A stretch of DNA of 64,000 nt, from the NCBI GenBank assembly GCA_023653785.1, contig JAMKCH010084902.1:1-64000 (forward strand), written 5' to 3'. This stretch comes from Ophioderma brevispina (lineage: Eukaryota; Echinodermata; Ophiuroidea; Amphilepidida; Ophiodermatidae). A model generated the notes under the pieces. The model was not told where the DNA came from and ran no database searches. It worked only from the letters and a program-made list of their open reading frames with translations. The translations under genes were made by a program, and so were the position numbers. Positions 24,613-34,231 of this stretch are shown here, piece after piece. Numbering within the stretch: the first letter of the stretch is position 1; every line of letters begins with the position of its first letter.

Positions 24613-25708
24613 TGCTATGGCCTCCATTTTTATGATTAAACTTTAAAAATATTATTTTTATTTTTTTTAATTTCCGGTTTGTTTTTTTTTGATGAAAGTA
24701 TTTTTTTACTATAAAAGAGAAAAGGGGAAATACCTTAGTTGTTTTGCTAAGTGCACTGTTATTAGATTTGCACAATAGGGGAAGTGGGGGATTCCCCAAG
24801 ATGCTAACTAGTAACTGACTCAGCTCGTTTATGTTTAAAAGATCAAAAATTGCAGATCTGGGAATTCCCCACAAAGTTATAAATAGAAGTGATGGGAATT
24901 TAGTGGTGGAATCTGATTTGATGGTTTGCAAAGGTAAGTTTATGCATGGTGATGAGGTAATCGATTTGTTAAGGAAAGGGAAATCTAGCTGTGTGAAGAT
25001 AAATAGGAGTGGGGACTGAAGGACTGAGGCCAGCCGTTGAAATAAGGAGCTGAACTAGAGCTCTGGAGCTATACGAACAGTATAATTATAGCTAGTTTTT
25101 CTCTTACAATAATTGGTAATTTGAGTTCTAATCTAGTGCAGGATTTAATATTTTTGGATGACGCGGGCTTATAGCTAATTGTCTGCGTCGTATTTTAAGC
25201 CAAAGACCTTCAGTTTTCGGAATCAAAAGGATTCCAGTTTGTGGTCCTATCTGAGATATAGCGACAGGGGGACTGATGGTGAGTATATTACCTGGGATTT
25301 TATTATTGTGGAACATGTCGTCGAGGGAAAGCCCCATCGTCTTAACTGTCATGACAAGATTTACCTTCAGGACTGAGGAAGATTCCCTGGGAATCTAAAG
25401 AACGCGAGGATGGTGGTAGGAAAGGGGTGAGAAGTAAGGGTGGCAGGCGGAGATGTGAGGAAGATAAGAGTTGAAAGGAAACAAAGACAGGTTTTCAAAA
25501 CAGGACTAGTAGCCATAAGTTAATCTTAAAACTAATTGGTCTATGTATTTTGTTTTGGACATACCAAATTCTTGAACCAAATCAAGTAAAGATCATTTTT
25601 TTTAAAACTGTGTATTATATATAATTTAGATCATTTGTGCACAAGCTTCACTTTTTATTTTGTGTTTGAAGGTATTTATGACCTTAGCGTCCACGAGACG
25701 TCATAACA
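24613..25708 (+). repeat. 5' LTR
   Basis: Starts TGCTATGGCCTCC and ends ACGAGACGTCATAACA. It pairs with 31074-32165 throughout; the two differ mostly by one- or two-base indels. The short open frame at 24831-25019 is not conserved between the LTRs. Confidence 0.9.
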
Positions 25709-25712
25709 GACT

Positions 25713-25730
25713 TGGGGGCTCGTCCTTGGA
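25713..25730 (+). promoter_or_regulatory. Primer-binding site, tRNA-Pro type
   Basis: TGGGGGCTCGTCC begins four bases after the 5' LTR and matches the 3' end of tRNA-Pro over the first 13 positions, as in the primer site of murine leukaemia virus; the last five bases diverge. Minus-strand DNA synthesis would start here. Confidence 0.82.
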
Positions 25731-25915
25731 ATTGAATTGAGATAAATTTGAGCCTATTGTTAAAATTTACTACACCTAAAAATGTGATAAATATGTAAAC
25801 ATTGTGCACATTTTTTGGCATACAAAAAATTATGTGTGTATTAAATGAATAAATGTAGTTTGAGTTCAAGTGAGTATATTGTGGGTGTAGAGCGGTGGGG
25901 GTTTTACAATAAACA

Positions 25916-27260
25916 ATGGAGTTTGGATCCAGAAGGTTCATAGGGCAAATAACTTGGGAGAAGTTTGATGAGCTGAGAAAGCCTGAGTTAATGAAACGAG
26001 CCAGATTTAGGAATTGAGGGCCAAAACATTGCTATGAGAAGCAAGTGATCTAAAAATACTTGATTGAAAAAAATGTGTCCCGAAAGATGTTTGGGATAAT
26101 TCATATTTGGATAAGATAGAAGAGGTTCTGGAACAGGGGCACAAGTGATTCTGTAAATTACAAAAGAGCTTTGAGGGTATATTACTAATAATATCAAAAA
26201 AAGAAAAAATTGACAAATGACATTAGAGAAAGACAAAATTGCAAATGCAAAATGCATAAAGAGATCCAACCAAAAAGAGGATGGAATTGCAAATTGAGAA
26301 AGGGACAAGAATTAGAAAAGGAAAAGTGGACAAAATGAAATGAAAGCAAAAGGAAATGGAAATGCAGGATAAAACAAAAAGAGCTTTAAGCTCAACTAGA
26401 GTTAGCAAAATAAACAAACAGGCTAGCTCATCAGACTATTACAAGCCCTCTGGTTTTGATTGCGGCGAAAAATATTCGCCTGGTTCCAAAATTTCAGGAA
26501 CGAACAAGAAGTAGACAAATACTTCTTACACTATTGCCAATAGCTTGAAATGCCCAAGAATCTTGGACCTTGTGGCTACAGTCAGTGTTCATCGGTAAAG
26601 CCCGAGAAATATATTTCGGCCATGTCATTAGAAGATGTAGTGATTATGACGAGGTTAAGCAGGGCAGTGCTCAAGCATATGAATTGGTGCCAGAGGCATA
26701 TAGACAAAAATTCAGGCCTTGATCAGAAAAAGGATGACAAGAACCCAAGTTGAATTTGCCCGTGTTAATAGGAACAAATTTTTGATCGCTGGCTTCTCTA
26801 AAAAGAATTCGGGCAAAATTTTGGTCAACTTAGGGAGGTGATGTTAGTTGAAGAGTTCAAAACAGTGTCTACATCAGATATCAAAAACAATCTGGATGAA
26901 GAAACCAAAATTGACAGTTTGCGTGAAGCAGGCGTAAAGGCCGACGATTAAGCATTGACACACAAATTAAGTCAAACTAGAAGGCCTAGCCAAGAATTTA
27001 GTCAATTTACTAGGTGTACAACAAATAAAACAAAATTCGGGTTCTAACAAAGGGTCTCATGGTAGCACTCAGGAGGGGAAATCCCAGTCAGGTTCCATGA
27101 AAAGGGAGTAAAGAGTAAAGAGTTGTGCTAATCAAAAGAGGGATGGGACCCAAATCACAGTTCACATGCCGTCACTGTAAAAAGAGGGACATACAAGTCA
27201 AGGGTGGAAGATACATGGCTTCCACCCAAAATGGAGGAGCCAAAAAAGTGAGAAAAAACC
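25916..27260 (+). pseudogene. gag-like region of the retrotransposon, broken
   Basis: An ATG at 25916 opens MEFGSRRFIGQITWEKFDEL and runs about 30 codons to a stop. Later pieces in other frames are rich in Lys and Glu. At 27167-27178 a CRHC quartet, followed by a Gly/His pair in a shifted frame, resembles half of a CCHC zinc knuckle; the last Cys is not visible. Gag would form the particle and bind the RNA. Multiple frameshifts prevent a full reading. Confidence 0.6.
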
Positions 27261-28229
27261 AATAGGTTGTGCAGTAACTTTGAGGTCAAAAGTTCATTCG
27301 GCTGTTCAAAAACAAAGAACATCCACACAAAAGGGATTGACACAGAAAAATAAAGGGCATGACTTTAGCCTTTGTTTTGGAGGGATTGTGTCACTTCAGG
27401 TGATAGTTTTTCGATTCCAAAACCCATTAGAAAATCATGCGGGACACGTCTGCGCAGTCCATGATATTGAAGATGCATTCCTTTGAATTGAGAAGTTACA
27501 CAGGAAACTAGCGCATTGATTCAGGGGAGGGGGATAGGTTATGGATTGTTATTAGTGTCCTCTTCACAAAAGAATTTGAAAAGAAATCAGACTGGTTTCG
27601 GAAACTGCAACAATTGGTGTAGGACAAGAACTCCCAGTAAAAGGGGTTTCCATGTTGTTAGGGAATATTTGGCAGGGGGGGAAGTGTAATCACAGTCATC
27701 CCATAGTTTCCCAGGTGCCCTGTACAGTGGATAAATTTGATGAGGAATAGACATTTTCCCAGCAAGTGCAGTAACTAGGTCAATGACCAGAAAAGCCTCA
27801 CAGGGAAAACAGTGAGCAGGTGATGGTCAAAATCTTCCAAACATATAGGATGAGTGTTGAGGATGACTTCGTCCCAAATTTAGAGGATACTTTTCTTCCA
27901 AATTAGAGGAATTGGGAGGTCATTTCCCTCTTCAGGGGAGAGTTGAGATAAATTCCTGTTAGTTGACAAATCCAAGCCCCTGAGCCGAACAAAGTGACAA
28001 AGTGGTATAAACAATTGAAATTGAAAATCCAGCCGCGGAGCATGGATAGAGTTAGGGACTGTAAAGGAGACCCTTTAAGCATGACAAGCTGGTAAATGAG
28101 CAGCACAAGACCCCAGCACTTAGGAAATTACGTGAGAGGGTATGTGTACAACGCACACAAGGAAGCCGAGCAAATTCCTGTTATGTTTTACAAACAAAAT
28201 GGTGGTAATAATGGAGAAAATAGAAAATG
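27261..28229 (+). pseudogene. Protease/linker region, poorly preserved
   Basis: Around 27512-27530 the sequence can be read as IDSG, resembling the Asp-(Ser/Thr)-Gly active site of retroelement aspartic proteases. A shifted-frame LLGNIWQGG piece follows at about 27655-27680. Position fits a protease between gag and integrase, but the match is weak and the frame is broken. Confidence 0.4.
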
Positions 28230-29452
28230 GCGCGGACACCTGATGCACTTATAGATGAAGAATGGAAGGTTGTGCATCAAAATTGTAGTGCCAAAGGTAT
28301 ACATAGGGAAGTGATCCGGCATAGCCATGATAGTCCCATGGCAGGACACTAGGTGTGAGAAAAACTCAATGACCAGGGATTAGGAAGTCATTTTTGGTGG
28401 CTACACTCAGAAAAAGAGGTGTCTGAGTTTGGTAAGACTTGTCACACATGCCAAAATGGTGGGCAAGCCCACTCAGAAAATTCCTACGCTACCCTTGCAA
28501 ACAATACCAGGCATTTGATGAGCATTTATTTAGTAGGGTGTTAATAGGATTGCGTAGGACCACTTCTAAAGACCAAGTCAGGAAATCAGAATTTACTGAC
28601 CATCATGTGCGCTTCCACAAGATTCCGAGGCTATACCCTTGAGAAATATGAGGGCACAGGAGTTATAGTGAAAGCTCTAACAAATGTTTTTCACCTAGTA
28701 GGCCTTCCAAAATCAATACAGTTGATCAAGGATCAAATTTCAGTTGTCAGGTTTGTTCCAACAAAGTTATGGACCCAGTTGGGAAATTCCCCAGTACAGT
28801 TCTTCAGCCTACCACCCAGAATCCCAGCGGGGGCCCCTAGAAGGTACCACCAAACATGAAAACAATGATCAAAACCTATTGTTTTTGAATTTGAGAGGAA
28901 TTGGGATGAGGGAGGAGTTCATCTCCTGTATTTGCTACCAGGGAGGCGGTACAAGATCATTAGGGGTTTAGTTCCATTTGAGTTGAGTGTGTGGTCACAA
29001 ATTTAGGGGGACCATTGAAAACTACTGAAGAAAAAGTGGTTGTGTGAAAATCCTGATGTGAATTTGTTAGACATGTGTCTCATTCAGACCCAGCTCCAAA
29101 GAGCCCTGAAATTGCCAAACAAAAATCTCAAAACAGAGTAGGCACATAAAATGAAAACATGGTATGACAACGATGCCAAGATTGAACAGAGTTTTAACAA
29201 ATTCAAGCCCGGGAATAAAGTTTGGCACTTTTTCCAATACAAGGGGCATCCTTTGCAAGCCGGGTGTTCTGGACCATATGAGATTGCGAACAAAAGTGGG
29301 AGACCTTGACTATGTGATCAAAACAATAGTAGTAGACGTAAAAAGTCGACAATTATGTCACATAAATATGCCAATAGAGTATAATGAAAGAGATGATGAC
29401 ATAAAGCCTGTATGTGTCAGTCATCTAGAGGGTGATGAGGGGACAAATTGAT
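28230..29452 (+). pseudogene. Integrase domain, located before reverse transcriptase
   Basis: Pieces in order: HSHDSPMAGH (about 28321-28351) and TCHTCQ (about 28438-28456), fitting the HHCC zinc domain. Then VIVKALTNVFHLVGLPKSIQ (about 28664-28720), part of the Ty3/gypsy integrase core, and SSSAYHPESQ followed by a Leu-Glu (about 28800-28838), the region of the catalytic Glu. Last, SGPYEIAN at 29268-29291, the GPY module, followed by QLCHINMPIEYNERDDD. Integrase joins element DNA to the chromosome. Frames shift repeatedly. Its place upstream of reverse transcriptase is the notable feature. Confidence 0.88.
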
Positions 29453-29689
29453 GACCACCACAGAGTCTGTACCTGAACAAGACAGCCCGTAAACACAGAA
29501 ATGAGTATGGTGTTCAAATTGCAAAATTCTGACATACTTGCCAGATTTAGACCTTGTGAGACACCTGTCGTAACCATGACATTGAGTAGGTGATTCCGAC
29601 CCTATTAAAACAACATCGTTTATAGAGTGAATCCAATCAAGATGGAAAACATATCTAAATTAGGTGGGTAAAATACATGTTAGACAATG

Positions 29690-30300
29690 GATATAGAGCC
29701 AAGCAATAGTGAAGGAGTTCCCATGTATTCTGGTTCCCAAACCTGATGGGTCATTCCGTTTTGTCACAGATTTTCGGAAAGGTCAACCCTCTGTTCCAAA
29801 ACCGACTCATATCCAATCCCACGGATTGATGATTGCATAGATAGAGTCGGAAAATGCCAAATTTGTTAGCAAAAATTTGATTTGTTGAAGGGGGTATTGG
29901 CAAGTTAACCCTCACTGGACCGCTGCAAAGAAGAAATTTCAGGCCTTTTGTACGCCCGAGGGCCTTATACCAATACAAGGAATGGCATTTGTTCAAAAAA
30001 TTCTGCCGCAACATTTCAAGAGAGTAGTGAACGCGTAGTGCCAGACATAGATAGAAATTGTGAAAGCTATGTCGATGATCTCCTGTGTACAGTGAAAAAC
30101 ATGGGAAGAAAAACATGAGACAGCTCATCAATGTTGAGAAGAAATTATCTCGGGCAGGTTGAATGTGAATCTGGTTGAAAAGTGAATTTTTTTGCCATGC
30201 AAATGAACATACTTAGGGCATGTTGTAGGACACGGGCAAATTAGGCCAATCACTGCAAAAGTTGAAGAAATTGAGAAATTCCCCACACCACAAGCAAAAG
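29690..30300 (+). pseudogene. Reverse transcriptase domain, broken
   Basis: VPKPDGSFRFVTDFRK at 29731-29778 matches the first conserved block; DSYPIPRIDDCIDRVG follows in another frame (about 29803-29850). YVDD at 30068-30079 is the catalytic motif, and YLGHVVGHGQIRPITAKVE (about 30211-30267) is the Ty3/gypsy palm-connection block. Stops and frameshifts lie between these. The enzyme copies element RNA into DNA. Confidence 0.9.
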
Positions 30301-30900
30301 AGATCTCATGAGATTCTTAGGTATGGGTCGGGTTATTACAGAAAATACTGTCCAAATTTCTCAGAAATGCGTTGTCCGCGGGACCATACCTCTGAAGAAA
30401 GAAAAAACGCAAAATTTGTCTGGCCAGATCAATGCCAAAAAGCGTTTGCGAAAATCAAAATATTATTTGAGAATGCGGCCAGTTTGTTGATCCGATTTTC
30501 AGAAAGAAACAATTCAAGGTGGCAGTTGATGCCAGTGATTGTGGCTGTGTGGAGTTCTCATGCAACCAGATGAAAATGATGTAGATCATCCTGTATGTTA
30601 TACTCTAAGAAAGGGTGTGACAAACATCAGAAAAAACTACTCAACATGAGGAGAAAGAATGCCTTGCATTGCATTTCATTGCAAAATTTAGTGGACTTGA
30701 GTACAACAGTGCACCCTGTTCTAGTGTACACGGATTCACAATCCTTGACTTTCATCCAAAAGAGAAAAAACAGAATCAGGAGACGTGTCAGGGTGGGGAG
30801 TTTAAAACTCACAAAGAATTATATTGGACATAAGACATATCAAAGGAACAGATAATGTCTTGGCAGATGCCTTTGTCCAGAGCTGCCTAAGTTTTGTTCA
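30301..30900 (+). pseudogene. RNase H domain, broken
   Basis: After the connection region (GYYRKYCPNFSE at about 30330-30366), VAVDASDCG at about 30517-30545 gives the first catalytic Asp. LVYTDSQSLTFI follows at about 30720-30756, and LADA near 30858 corresponds to the Asp-Ala end of the domain. Frames are shifted. There is no integrase after it, only an AT-rich stretch to the polypurine tract. Confidence 0.82.
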
Positions 30901-31060
30901 GAAATTGATCATTCAAGGCAAGAAATATAATAAAAAGTGTTTGTAATTGTATGTTGTTGGAAATTTGCACTGGTAAACTGTATGTTAAAATTAACCACAA
31001 AATGGGTTTAAAGTATAAAAGCCAGATTTTGGAAAATTTTCTTTCATTCAAATTTCTTTT

Positions 31061-31073
31061 TAAGGGGGAGGAG
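31061..31073 (+). promoter_or_regulatory. Polypurine tract
   Basis: TAAGGGGGAGGAG directly precedes the 3' LTR and would prime plus-strand synthesis. Confidence 0.85.
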
Positions 31074-32165
31074 GTTATATGGCCTCATTTTATGATTAAA
31101 CTTTTAAAAATAATGATTTCTCAATTTTTATTGAGAAAACAAAAGATTTCTCACCAGGAAAAGTATTTTGTTTACTATAACCGGGAAAGGGGAATACCCC
31201 TATTTTTTTGCTAAGTGACACCTGTTTGATTGCACCACTAGGGGAAGTGGGGGATTACCCAAGAAGAAAGAATGTTAAATTAGTAACGGACTCAGCTAGT
31301 TTATGCTTTTAAAAGATCAAAAAATTGCAAGATCTGGGAATTCCCCCAAACAGTTATATATATGAAGTGATGTAATTTAGATGGTGAATCTGATTTGATG
31401 GTGCAAGGTCATGATTATGAATTGGTGATGATGTCATGATTGATGTAGAAGGGAATTCTAGCTGTGTGAAGATAAAATAGGAGTTGTGACTGAAGGACTT
31501 GAGGCCAGCAGTTGAAATAAGAGGAGCTGAACTAGACTCTGGAGTATACAGATAATTTAGCTCTAGTTTTTCTCTACAATAATGGTAGATTTGAGTTTAA
31601 TCTACATCTAGTGCCAGGATTTAATATTTTGGATGCCGGCCGGAGCGTGATAGCCCTAAATTGTTGCTGTCTTCTTTTCAAGCCAAAGAGCTTCAGTTTC
31701 GGAATCAAAAAAGGGATTACAGTTGTAGTTCTATATGAGGACATAGCGACAGGACGATGGTGGTATCTACCTGGATTTTATTATTGAGGAACATTTGTCG
31801 TCGAGGGAAAGCCCCCGTCGTCTTGAAACGGCTGACAAGATTACCTTCAGGACTGAGAGATTCCCTGGGAATATAATACTGAGGACGTTTTGATGAACTT
31901 GTGCGCTGTATTTTGGAGAGTCTTCGCGGTGAGGGACAATCATTCGTTGAACGGCAACGCTTTCAACACAGAAAACTAGTAAACCAGAGTCATCTTAACT
32001 TAATGTGTATAGTAATTTGTTTTGGGACATACCAAATTCTTGAACAAATCAAGTAAGATCATTAAAACTGTTTATTATATATAATTTAGATTAATTTTGC
32101 CACAAGGATCATATTTTTGTTTGAAGGTATTTCTGGACCGTTAGGCGTCCACCCGAGACGTCAAA
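31074..32165 (+). repeat. 3' LTR
   Basis: Starts GTTATATGGCCTC and ends GAGACGTCAAA before the ACTTC duplication. It is collinear with the 5' LTR. Single-base indels outnumber substitutions, as between copies A and B. Confidence 0.9.
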
Positions 32166-32329
32166 ACTTCGAGGCAGCAGCTAATACAAACACACACTGA
32201 GTGGCAAAGTGGTGGTTTCATGCGTCCCTGCCCATTCAAATGAACACGAGAGATGGTAATTCTGAGTTTAACCATTATCAACTATGCAAATTTAAATCCA
32301 GTTGGTTACTAGCCCCTCGAGATTTGAAC

Positions 32330-32497
32330 CCGGTGTAAAAGCAGACATTCGTCGGCGGGAGGCCACAGTTGGGGCTCCATAGACGATACCGGGAATATAA
32401 AAACGGGCATAAACGAATGTTGCGTGTGAGTCAACTGAATCGTTTGCCGTTATGTTGCGGACTATGAGTACGGCGGACTCTAATTACTTTACACCGG
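32330..32497 (+). mobile_element. Element X, copy 2
   Basis: CCGGTGTAAAAGCAGA at the left and its inverted counterpart ending TTTACACCGG at the right flank the core GGGGCTCCATAGACGATAC and GAGTCAACTGAATCG. It lies in copy A; the equivalent in copy B is at 42948. Confidence 0.7.
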
Positions 32498-32957
32498 CGA
32501 CCCTCATTGCATCAAGGCAAGTTTCCTAAACCAATATTAGTCAACGCCCTCTCTGTTGCATCTCTACATTCCCCTAAATGTTGCAGTTTTAGCAGTCACA
32601 ATAAATCTACCCAGGCTTGATGCAAAATGATTGTTGGGTTTTTTTATTCGGGATTTAGGCTGGCAAATAAGGGTATCGTGTGCAGGTGATTGAAACAAAA
32701 CTTAAATTGATGATAGATTTGCATATCATGGCTTTGAGAAAGTTTGTATAACATATAAAATGGAGAACAATTGCGGGTCATTTACATCAAGGCCGTTACC
32801 GAGGATTATAGTTCACATCAGGTTTAGTTACTGATAGGTGCCTGGCAAAGTTTATGGTTTAGTCGGCATCTGGTCTTTTTCAAGCCTCCACCGGTTTAAA
32901 ATGTTGGCGATGACGGGGATTATGGTAATGTCCAATATGGTATTTTGATTGGGGCCA

Positions 32958-34231
32958 TACAGGGCGAGTCAAAAGATTTACACTCGATTTCAGAAAAAAT
33001 ATTAAAAATATTTGACAGGTTTTAGAAAATGTTTGATTTTTATACATAAAACAATGAGTCATTATATCCACTGTCATGGTAAAAAAAATTTGAAGTTTAC
33101 CTTTTCGCATATTGCAGATATGGTAAATTAGGAAAAGCCGCCAAAAACCATATAGATCACGGTTGTACAATTCTTCACGCCCACTGCAGCAAAAGCCCAT
33201 TGAGACTGTCATCTAAATGCTTAAATCTTTGTATTTTATTCTAAAGTAATCATTAAATAATCCTTACCAACTGTTGTTGATAAAATTCCTTAACCAAATA
33301 GGCAATGACCAGTAGCGTAATAGGGGCAGGTTGGTTAAGGGCATTGGCGTAACGGGCCTGCCCCCCTCTGAGGGGGCAAATTTCCGGGTCTTGGGAAAGT
33401 TCCCTCTTAGGGGGGTCAAAAGGCCAATTTTCCCGGTCAGAGGGCTAAAAAGGCTGATTTAGCATGATTTTGCCAAAATTTTTCCCGGCAAAGTCGTCAG
33501 GGGGAACTGCCCCCCCTGCCCCCCCCGCGGTTACGCCACTGGGTAAGGGGACGCATTGTCCAACTCCATGGGTCTGAACACAAGGGAGTTCTGAAGTTAG
33601 CTTAGCTCGCGGTAAAGCAGGAAGTGGAAAAAAGACAAAGCAGAAACGAGTTAGAAGAAAGAGAGGGAAAGGGACGGAGTGGAAAGGATTGAGATGTAAA
33701 TGGAAAGGCAGATGGACGTTGAATGTGTGTAATGTGTCAAATATTGCTTTCCCCAAAGAAGCCCCCCCCCCAATCAGATTAGGAAGGAGTCGGTGGAAAA
33801 GTTTTTGGTCAACCGGCTGTATTGCACCGGATTGCCTACACATTTGCACTCAGTTTCACTTTTCAAAGAATGTGAACAATTTTGAGCATTATCTGAAGTA
33901 ATGTTAAAAATTTGTGTGTAAGATTCCATTTAATTTGTTTTAATTTTCAGAATAATGAAATAGCTTGACATTTTTCTTGAATTTTTAAGTTTACAAAAGG
34001 TTGTATCAAGCAAGCAAAGAAAGCAATTCCGGGACAGAGTGGGAAAAAGGGTGGTACCTATCTTAAGTTAGCATTACTTCGCAATGCAAAGTTGAAAACT
34101 CAAAATTCCAAAATTTCTCTGGTAGTGAAATAATCTAGCTTATAGGTGACAGTGGCTATATTTGGTAGAATTTTCAACTGCTGTAGAAAAATTCAAACAA
34201 AACGAGTGTAACTCTTTTTTACTCCCCTGTA
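32958..34231. mobile_element. TIR transposon present in A, absent from B
   Basis: The left end TACAGGGCGAGTCAAAAGA..TTACACTCG and the inverted right end TACAGGGGAGTAAAAAAGAG..TACACTCG match over about 29 bp. TA duplicates the single TA at the empty site in copy B (43577-43578). No transposase is recognised inside, so it is non-autonomous. A hAT-like MITE is nested at 33342. Open frames at 32880-33212 and 33445-33849 run through termini or the nested repeat and are not called. Confidence 0.9.
33342..33541. mobile_element. hAT-like MITE nested in the 32958 element
   Basis: Termini CATTGGCGTAACGG and, inverted, CAGTGGCGTAACCG are flanked by GTTAAGGG (33334-33341) and GGTAAGGG (33542-33549), an 8-bp duplication with one mismatch. 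The body has G- and C-rich runs. A partial CAGTAGCGTAATAGG just before it may be an older relative. Confidence 0.82.

Larger units (their letters stand above)
24613..32165 (+). mobile_element. Ty3/gypsy LTR retrotransposon, Gmr1-like gene order
   Basis: Seen: two LTRs of about 1.1 kb, TSD ACTTC (24608-24612 and 32166-32170), a primer-binding site, a polypurine tract, and degraded gag and pol in the plus strand. The order of domains is gag, protease (weak), integrase (about 28230-29452), reverse transcriptase (about 29690-30220), RNase H (about 30480-30900). Known: Ty3/gypsy elements normally place integrase last, and Ty1/copia place it before reverse transcriptase; Gmr1-like elements are the Ty3/gypsy-related exception and are reported from deuterostomes. 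The residues here are Ty3/gypsy-like (GPY module, YVDD, VGHGQIRP). All frames are broken, by decay or by sequence error. Confidence 0.92.

Noticed and set aside
24613..32165. Endogenous retrovirus with an envelope gene
   Set aside because: After RNase H only about 150-200 AT-rich bases precede the polypurine tract and no envelope-like frame is present; the element reads as an LTR retrotransposon despite its retrovirus-like primer site.
33445..33849. 134-codon minus-strand frame
   Set aside because: It passes through the nested hAT MITE and its G/C runs.
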